From Yanghanlia caeni (lineage in GTDB: Bacteria; Pseudomonadota; Gammaproteobacteria; Burkholderiales; Burkholderiaceae_B): DNA of 64,000 nucleotides. Under the pieces are notes generated by a model. The model had not been told where the DNA came from, ran no database searches, and was given only the letters and a program-made list of their open reading frames with translations. Numbering within the stretch: the first letter of the stretch is position 1; every line of letters starts with the position of its first letter. The stretch lies in the NCBI GenBank assembly GCA_030733815.1, contig JAUZQE010000005.1, positions 62,001 to 126,000 of the forward strand, read 5' to 3'. Below, piece after piece: positions 58,114 to 64,000 of this stretch. The position numbers and the translations under genes are program-made.

Positions 58114-59757
58114 ATGAAGCCCACTGCAGATCGCGCCCCCGGCCCCGGCATGTTGCTCCCGTTCCGGCAATCCATGCTTGCCATGACCGGTCTGGGTTTC
58201 GTAACCATGATGGTCGCCATCGACCAGACGGTGGTGGGCACCGCATTGCCCACCGTGGTGGCCGAGCTGCGGGGCTTCGAACTCTACGCCTGGGTCACCA
58301 CCGCGTACCTGCTTACTTCCATCATCACCATCCCCATCTTCGGGCGGCTGGGCGATTTTTACGGGCGCAAGCCGTTCGTGGTGGCGTCGATCATCCTGTT
58401 TCTGATTTCGTCTGTTCTGTGCGGCATGGCGCAGTCGATGATCCAGCTGGTGATGGGCCGGGCGCTACAGGGAGTGGCCGGCGGCATGATGCTGGGTACG
58501 GCCTTCGCCGTAGTGCCCGACATGTTTCCCGATCCGCGGGTGCGGCTGCGCTGGCAGGTCATACTGAGCAGCTGTTTCGGCGTGGCCAACGCCGTAGGCC
58601 CCACCCTGGGGGGCTTTCTCACGTTTTATCTGGGCTGGCGGGCCGTGTTCTTCATGAACCTGCCGCTGGGTCTGCTGGGCCTGTTCTTTCTGCTGCGCTA
58701 TCTGCCCAACGTGCGGCACATGCAGCAGGCCAATATCCGGCTCGACTGGCAGGGTTCGGTGCTGATTGCGCTGGCCCTGGCCGGCCTGCAGTTTCTGGTG
58801 CAGCTGCTGCCCATGTACGGTGCGCGGCTGCCCATGGTGGGGCTGGGCTTGTTCGCCGTGGCGTGCATGACCGCCTTCGTGTGGTGGGAACGGCGCTGCG
58901 AGGCTGCGCTCATTCCGCTCGACATGTTCACCGACCGCAGCGTGGTCATTCTGTGCCTGCTGTCGTTTTTCGTGGGCTTCATTCTGTTCGCGCTGCTGAT
59001 CTATATTCCGCTTTTGCTGCAGGGGGGCTTTGGGCTCACCGCGCGCGAGGTGGGTGTGCTGATTACGCCATTGGTGGTGTCGATCACGGTGGGCAGCATT
59101 GCCAGTGCGCGCGTGCTGCCGCGCATGAAGCGCCCCGATCATATTCTGCACATCGGCTTTGCGCTGCTTCTGGTGTGTGGTGTCGGGCTGCTGCTTGTGT
59201 GGGCGCAGACGCCGCGCATCGTGCTCATTACGTGTCTGACCGGCTGCGGTGTGGGGCTGGGCCTCATCATGCCCAACCTCACCGTGTTCATACAGGAACG
59301 GGTGAAGCGCTCGCAGCTGGGCATTTCCACGGCCCTGATGCAATCCACCCGCATGGTGGGCGGCATGGTCGGCACCGCAGTGGTGGGCTCGATCATCAAC
59401 CATTATTATGTCGAACGGGTGCGCCAGCTCGACGTCACGCCGTTCGGCAAGGGCAGCTGGCTGGCCCGGCTCGAAGATCCGCAGGTGCTGGTCAGCGATC
59501 AGGTGCAAAGTGCGTTCATCGGCGCGCTGCAAAGGCTTGGTTTGCATGGGGAAACCTTCATTCTGCATGCACGCGAATCCCTTGTATGGGGCATACACGC
59601 CGGGCTGATCCTGACCCTGGTGGTCGCTGCCATTGCGCTGTTATGGCTGTTGCGTCTGCCGGCCATCTCGTTCGACCGCCAACCTGCGGCCGCCCCCCTG
59701 CAGAATGCCGTCGCCGCAGGGCGCGAGCCGGCGGCCGATACCCGGGAGTCGCCATGA
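58114..59757 (+). CDS. MFS multidrug efflux transporter, DHA2 (EmrB/QacA) family
   Basis: 547 residues with about fourteen helices, the size and plan of the DHA2 group. MVAIDQTVVGTALPTVVAEL is the family's D1-type motif near the N-terminus, and GRLGDFYGRKP is the conserved MFS loop. A periplasmic-side loop follows helix 13. It probably exports hydrophobic or acidic drugs by proton antiport. No EmrA-like membrane fusion protein is adjacent. Its stop overlaps the marR start by four bases. The pair lies between kdsA and eno, which are neighbours in related genomes to my knowledge, and so may be an insertion. Confidence 0.9.
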   Translation: MKPTADRAPGPGMLLPFRQSMLAMTGLGFVTMMVAIDQTVVGTALPTVVAELRGFELYAWVTTAYLLTSIITIPIFGRLGDFYGRKPFVVASIILFLISSVLCGMAQSMIQLVMGRALQGVAGGMMLGTAFAVVPDMFPDPRVRLRWQVILSSCFGVANAVGPTLGGFLTFYLGWRAVFFMNLPLGLLGLFFLLRYLPNVRHMQQANIRLDWQGSVLIALALAGLQFLVQLLPMYGARLPMVGLGLFAVACMTAFVWWERRCEAALIPLDMFTDRSVVILCLLSFFVGFILFALLIYIPLLLQGGFGLTAREVGVLITPLVVSITVGSIASARVLPRMKRPDHILHIGFALLLVCGVGLLLVWAQTPRIVLITCLTGCGVGLGLIMPNLTVFIQERVKRSQLGISTALMQSTRMVGGMVGTAVVGSIINHYYVERVRQLDVTPFGKGSWLARLEDPQVLVSDQVQSAFIGALQRLGLHGETFILHARESLVWGIHAGLILTLVVAAIALLWLLRLPAISFDRQPAAAPLQNAVAAGREPAADTRESP

Positions 59758-60182
59758 TCGAACCGCATCACCTGCGCTTCATGCAGCAGATCGGTCGCAG
59801 TTACCGTGCGCTGATCGCCGGTTTTGAGGCGCATACCGGCATGTCGGTGGCGCGCTGGCGCCTTCTTCTGCAGCTCGACACCAGCGGCGAGCTGTCGCAG
59901 AAGGTGCTGGCCCGCAATCTGGGTATCGACCCCGCCGCACTCACACGCCAGCTCAAGGCACTTGAGGCGGAAGGCTGGGTCGAGCGCCAGCGCGACCCGA
60001 TGGATGCGCGCCTGACCAATGTGGTGCTGACCGATGCCGGCCGCGACGCCGTGAAAGCGACCCTGGCGCGGCGCAACGAGTTCTTCGAAAGGGCGTTGGG
60101 GCCGGTGCCGGCCGACGAGCTCGACGCGCTTACCGACACCCTCGAAAAGCTGGAAGCGCGCTTCACGCTGTCCCGGGGTTGA
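59754..60182 (+). CDS. MarR-family transcriptional regulator
   Basis: 142 residues from the ATG at 59754. The winged helix shows GELSQKVLARNLGIDPAALT followed by ALEAEGWVERQRDPMDARLT, with the wing at RDPMDARLTNV. It is expected to dimerise and repress the upstream efflux gene, with release on binding a drug or phenolic compound. The two TTGAC-N2-GTCA palindromes upstream of the efflux gene are the likely binding sites, giving autoregulation of the whole pair. The same frame stays open backwards through the efflux gene, but no start or domain there supports a longer protein. Confidence 0.92.
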   Translation: MIEPHHLRFMQQIGRSYRALIAGFEAHTGMSVARWRLLLQLDTSGELSQKVLARNLGIDPAALTRQLKALEAEGWVERQRDPMDARLTNVVLTDAGRDAVKATLARRNEFFERALGPVPADELDALTDTLEKLEARFTLSRG

Positions 60183-61592
<1,410 letters not shown>

Positions 61593-61627
61593 GCACGCGC
61601 CCGGCGTCAACGGCCGGGCGAGACCGC

Positions 61628-61921
61628 ATGCGTCTGCTGCTGATCGTTCTGATCCTGCTCACTGCCATCACGCAATACCCGCTCTGGTGGGGTAAAGGCG
61701 GGTGGCAGCGGGTACGCGAGCTCGAAGCCCGGCTGCAGACGCAACAGGAAATCAATGAGGCACTGGCGGCGCGCAACAACGCTCTGGCGGCCGAGGTGCA
61801 AGACCTCACGGCCGGCACCGATGCCATTGAAGAGCGTGCCCGCACCGAGATGGGGCTGGTGCATGAAGATGAAATCTTCGTGCACTTGCTGCCCACCACG
61901 CCGCCGAAATCTTCCCGCTAG
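61628..61921 (+). CDS. ftsB: Cell division protein FtsB
   Basis: 97 residues from the ATG at 61628. One membrane helix (about 1-17, LLLIVLILLTAITQYPLWW) is followed by a coiled coil with leucine spacing (RELEARLQTQQEINEALAAR) and the conserved C-terminal RTEMGLVHEDEIFVHLL. FtsB joins FtsL and FtsQ in the divisome and helps activate FtsWI. The eno-ftsB pairing is highly conserved. It converges with the TadE-like gene, with 19 bases between the stop codons. Confidence 0.95.
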   Translation: MRLLLIVLILLTAITQYPLWWGKGGWQRVRELEARLQTQQEINEALAARNNALAAEVQDLTAGTDAIEERARTEMGLVHEDEIFVHLLPTTPPKSSR

Positions 61922-61940
61922 CGCGTCACGCTGCACCGGG

Positions 61941-63167
61941 TCAGCCGCAACAGCCCGGGCAGTCGTCGAGGTCGATGCCGGATTCCGGTTCGTGGGGTGC
62001 GTCGGGTACGCCGCTGGGGTGCGACGTGTGATCGACGGCCGGATTCCCGCCGGTGCGTTGCGCCACGGGGTGAGGGCCCGGCTGCGGGGTCTGAGGCCCA
62101 CCGGCGCCCGTCACTTCGTGCGACGGCAGGTGTGCAGGCCGACGCAGGGCTGCAATGAGGCGTTCACCCAGACACCACAAACCCGTGCAGCGGTAAGCTG
62201 CCGCTTCGGCGCCAGGAATCATGTCGATGTCCGAATGGGGCGCAGGCTCGTATGCGGCGGTGTTCCCGTTTGAAGTTTCGTGGGCGGCGGGCGTTGTGCC
62301 GCTGCGGGTATCGTGTGCGTGCCCGGGCCGTTGATCGGGCCATTCAGGCGTACCGGTGTCATGAGGGTGTGCCGGCGTGTGCCCGGCGCTGATGCCGTTG
62401 TGGGCGCCTGTGCGGGAGCTGTGGGCTGCAAGCTCGGGGGAGTCGTTTCTTGCAATTCGCCCATGTGCAGGCATGGGCCATTCGACGGCATGCGACTGCA
62501 TGACCAGCGCGAGCTCGCGCCGTATGGGCAGAAAACCGCCACGCGCCATGGCGAGTGAACCGTAGCGCGAGTCGCCGGGTGCCAGCTGGCGCAGCAAATG
62601 CCGCACACCGGGAAGCAGGGGTTCATGCAACCAGGTCAGGTGCAGGGCAAGGGTGTTGGCGTCGAGCACCGACTGTCGCGACTGCGGCGCCTGGCCGGCG
62701 GGCCAGCCCTGTTCGAGGCGCGCCAGGTGTTGTTCGTGCAGGTAATCGTTATCGATGACCCTGAGGCCGTCGGGGCGTGCGAGGTCGGGCGAATGCGAGG
62801 CGAACTCGGCAAACGCCGCCGTGGATGGCGAGAGAATGCGGATGCGCCACGCGGGCAGTGCCGTGGCCTGAGTGCGCCGGTGCATGGCGCGCTGCAGACG
62901 CGCCCGGGTTTCGTTTTTTGACGGTGCCGTGAACAGCGGCGCGAGCGCATGGGCAAAGGCCTGATCGAGCACGAGCGGGTCGGCCTGCTGAACAGCGGCG
63001 GCACGCGCGGCCTGCATCAGTGCCAGGCTGACGGCCTGCCGCGCGAAATGCCAGTGAACGGCCTCGATGCAGCCCAGCCCCAGCAGCAGCACGGGAACGG
63101 CGGCAAGCAGAAATTCAACGGCACCCTGGCCGGGCTGGAACCGAAGGGAAGGATGGTGGCAGCGCAT
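61941..63167 (-). CDS. TadE-like membrane protein with His-rich, Cys-ended tail
   Basis: 408 residues. The start GQGAVEFLLAAVPVLLLGLG is the TadE/TadG pilus-assembly helix with its conserved Gly-x-x-x-Glu, followed by HWHFARQAVSLALMQAARAA. Beyond about residue 230 the sequence is low in complexity and rich in His, Pro, Ala and Gly (about ten His in 80 residues, in pairs such as GHTPAHPHD and GHAHD). The protein ends DDCPGCCG. TadE proteins are pseudopilins normally near tad/flp genes, none of which is here. Whether this is a minor pseudopilin or a metal-binding surface protein is open. Confidence 0.7.
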   Translation of the reverse strand: MRCHHPSLRFQPGQGAVEFLLAAVPVLLLGLGCIEAVHWHFARQAVSLALMQAARAAAVQQADPLVLDQAFAHALAPLFTAPSKNETRARLQRAMHRRTQATALPAWRIRILSPSTAAFAEFASHSPDLARPDGLRVIDNDYLHEQHLARLEQGWPAGQAPQSRQSVLDANTLALHLTWLHEPLLPGVRHLLRQLAPGDSRYGSLAMARGGFLPIRRELALVMQSHAVEWPMPAHGRIARNDSPELAAHSSRTGAHNGISAGHTPAHPHDTGTPEWPDQRPGHAHDTRSGTTPAAHETSNGNTAAYEPAPHSDIDMIPGAEAAAYRCTGLWCLGERLIAALRRPAHLPSHEVTGAGGPQTPQPGPHPVAQRTGGNPAVDHTSHPSGVPDAPHEPESGIDLDDCPGCCG

Positions 63168-63221
63168 GAGCGGCAGTGTGCCGCCGCCCAGGCGTGATGT
63201 CGATTGTGGAGAATGCGTGCC

Positions 63222-64000
63222 TTAGTGCAGGGTGCGCGAGCCGCTGTCGTCGAGGTTTTCGACGAAGAGCGCGGCGCAGTCGACGGCATCGAACTCGTAG
63301 GGTTTGCCGCAGAAATTGCACGACACGGTGATGTGTTCGCGTTCCTGCAGCAGGGATTCGATTTCGTCGCGCCCGAGCATGCGCAGCATGTTGCCCACAC
63401 GCGTGCGTGTGCAGGGGCAGTGCCACTGCACACGGCGGGTTTCGAGCTGCAACAGGGGCTCTTGCCAGAACAGGCGATGAATGATGGTGTCGATGTCGGC
63501 CTGCAGCAGTTCGGGTTGCGTGAGGGTGGACGCCAGCTGCGTGACCCGATTCCAGGATTCGGCCCGCGATTCGGGTGTGGAGTCTGGGGCGTTGGGTGTG
63601 CCCCCGTGCGTGGGCCGGATGCCGCCCGCGTCGGGCAGCCGTTGCAGCAGCATGCCCGCCACCGTGTCGCCATCGGCCGCAAGCCACAGCCGGGTGTCGA
63701 GCTGTTCGGAATTGCGCATGTAGGCTTCCAGCACTTCTGCGACCGTGTCGCCTTCCATGGGCACGATGCCCTGGTAGGGCGCCATGTCGGTATCGCGACC
63801 GGGGTCGAGCAGCACGGTGAAGCGGCCGCTGCCCGTGCCGTTCAGCAGGGTTTGCAGCGTGCCCTTGGCGGGCACCAGTTCGGGGTCGCGCAGGCTGACG
63901 GTGGCGCGAAACGTGAGCTCTGAGGTGCATTCCACCACGATCAGTGATACCGGGCCGTCGCCCTGCAGCTGCAACACCACCGAACCCTGGAACTTGATGT
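63222..64000 (-). CDS. hslO: Redox-regulated chaperone Hsp33 (N-terminus beyond the window)
   Basis: 259 codons lie inside the window and the frame stays open to its end; the N-terminal codons are outside. The substrate-binding part contains FQGSVVLQLQGDGPVSLIVV and EGDTVAEVLEAYMRNSEQL. The zinc-binding redox switch is complete: the pair in WHCPCTRTRV and the pair in VSCNFCGKPYEF. Oxidation of these cysteines releases zinc and activates chaperone function under oxidative stress. The TadE-like gene begins 54 bases downstream on the same strand. Confidence 0.95.
   Translation of the reverse strand, partial: IKFQGSVVLQLQGDGPVSLIVVECTSELTFRATVSLRDPELVPAKGTLQTLLNGTGSGRFTVLLDPGRDTDMAPYQGIVPMEGDTVAEVLEAYMRNSEQLDTRLWLAADGDTVAGMLLQRLPDAGGIRPTHGGTPNAPDSTPESRAESWNRVTQLASTLTQPELLQADIDTIIHRLFWQEPLLQLETRRVQWHCPCTRTRVGNMLRMLGRDEIESLLQEREHITVSCNFCGKPYEFDAVDCAALFVENLDDSGSRTLH

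Noticed and set aside
58083..60182. Possible efflux-MarR fusion: the MarR frame is open back through the efflux gene
   Set aside because: The upstream translation has no domain and its start lies in the operator region; the ATG at 59754 gives a normal-length MarR protein overlapping the efflux stop.

Overview
The window is a GC-rich, gene-dense bacterial chromosome segment made almost entirely of housekeeping genes. Gene content and order point to Betaproteobacteria, order Burkholderiales, most likely an Alcaligenaceae relative (Bordetella/Achromobacter/Pusillimonas-like). Supporting blocks are trpB-trpA-accD facing rne, the long yceD-rpmF-plsX-fabHDG-acpP-fabF-rpoE-rseA-rseB-mucD-lepA-lepB-rnc-era-recO run, holC-pepA against lptF, pyrG-kdsA...eno-ftsB, and an intracellular PHB depolymerase. 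The genus cannot be fixed from sequence reading alone. No rRNA, tRNA, CRISPR array, insertion sequence, prophage or replication origin was seen.

Layout. 1-4.2 kb: the start of an RnfB-like ferredoxin, PHA depolymerase, FdxA ferredoxin, nicotinate phosphoribosyltransferase, a RidA protein and a small flavodoxin-like protein. 4.3-9.7 kb: relA, then trpB-trpA-accD, ending in a symmetrical terminator shared with rne. 9.7-15.2 kb: rne with a long low-complexity tail and a structured leader, then divergent rluC and a HAD phosphatase. 15.3-17.4 kb: a leftward, translationally coupled maf / RsmI-like methyltransferase / lipoprotein amidase group. 17.4-34.7 kb: one rightward superblock that starts at a good sigma-70 promoter and covers ribosomal protein L32, fatty acid synthesis, the sigma-E envelope-stress cassette, LepA, signal peptidase, RNase III, Era and RecO. 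It ends with a PIN-domain protein and a RarD-like transporter joined by overlapping codons.

34.8-43.6 kb: Bax-inhibitor-like membrane protein, holC-pepA, lptF (without lptG), an orphan periplasmic binding protein paired with mmsA, a CysB-type regulator, a DUF2325 gene under an apparent Fur box, and a rhodanese. 43.8-49.5 kb: NlpC/P60 lipoprotein, a GlcG/HbpS-like protein coupled to a UMF1-type MFS permease, acs and a DMT exporter. 49.6-55.3 kb: a structured inverted repeat, ETF-ubiquinone oxidoreductase, a thioesterase, both subunits of a 3-oxoacid CoA-transferase and aminopeptidase P. 55.4-64 kb: pyrG-kdsA, then a drug-efflux/MarR pair with two tandem operator-like palindromes lying between kdsA and eno, then eno-ftsB, an unusual TadE-like protein with a His-rich tail, and the end of hslO (Hsp33).

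How the genes may work together (inference): PhaZ, the CoA-transferase, acs, the thioesterase, ETF-QO and mmsA suggest a metabolism built on acyl-CoA and stored polyhydroxybutyrate. The fab/plsX genes sit directly upstream of the sigma-E cassette and the secretion/translation-quality genes, so membrane lipid supply and envelope stress response may share transcription. I saw no clear new multi-gene system. The least explained pieces are the TadE-like His-rich protein, the inverted-repeat element near 49.6 kb, the AT-rich dyad near 41.57 kb, the binding protein-mmsA pair, and the PIN-domain gene attached to rnc-era-recO.
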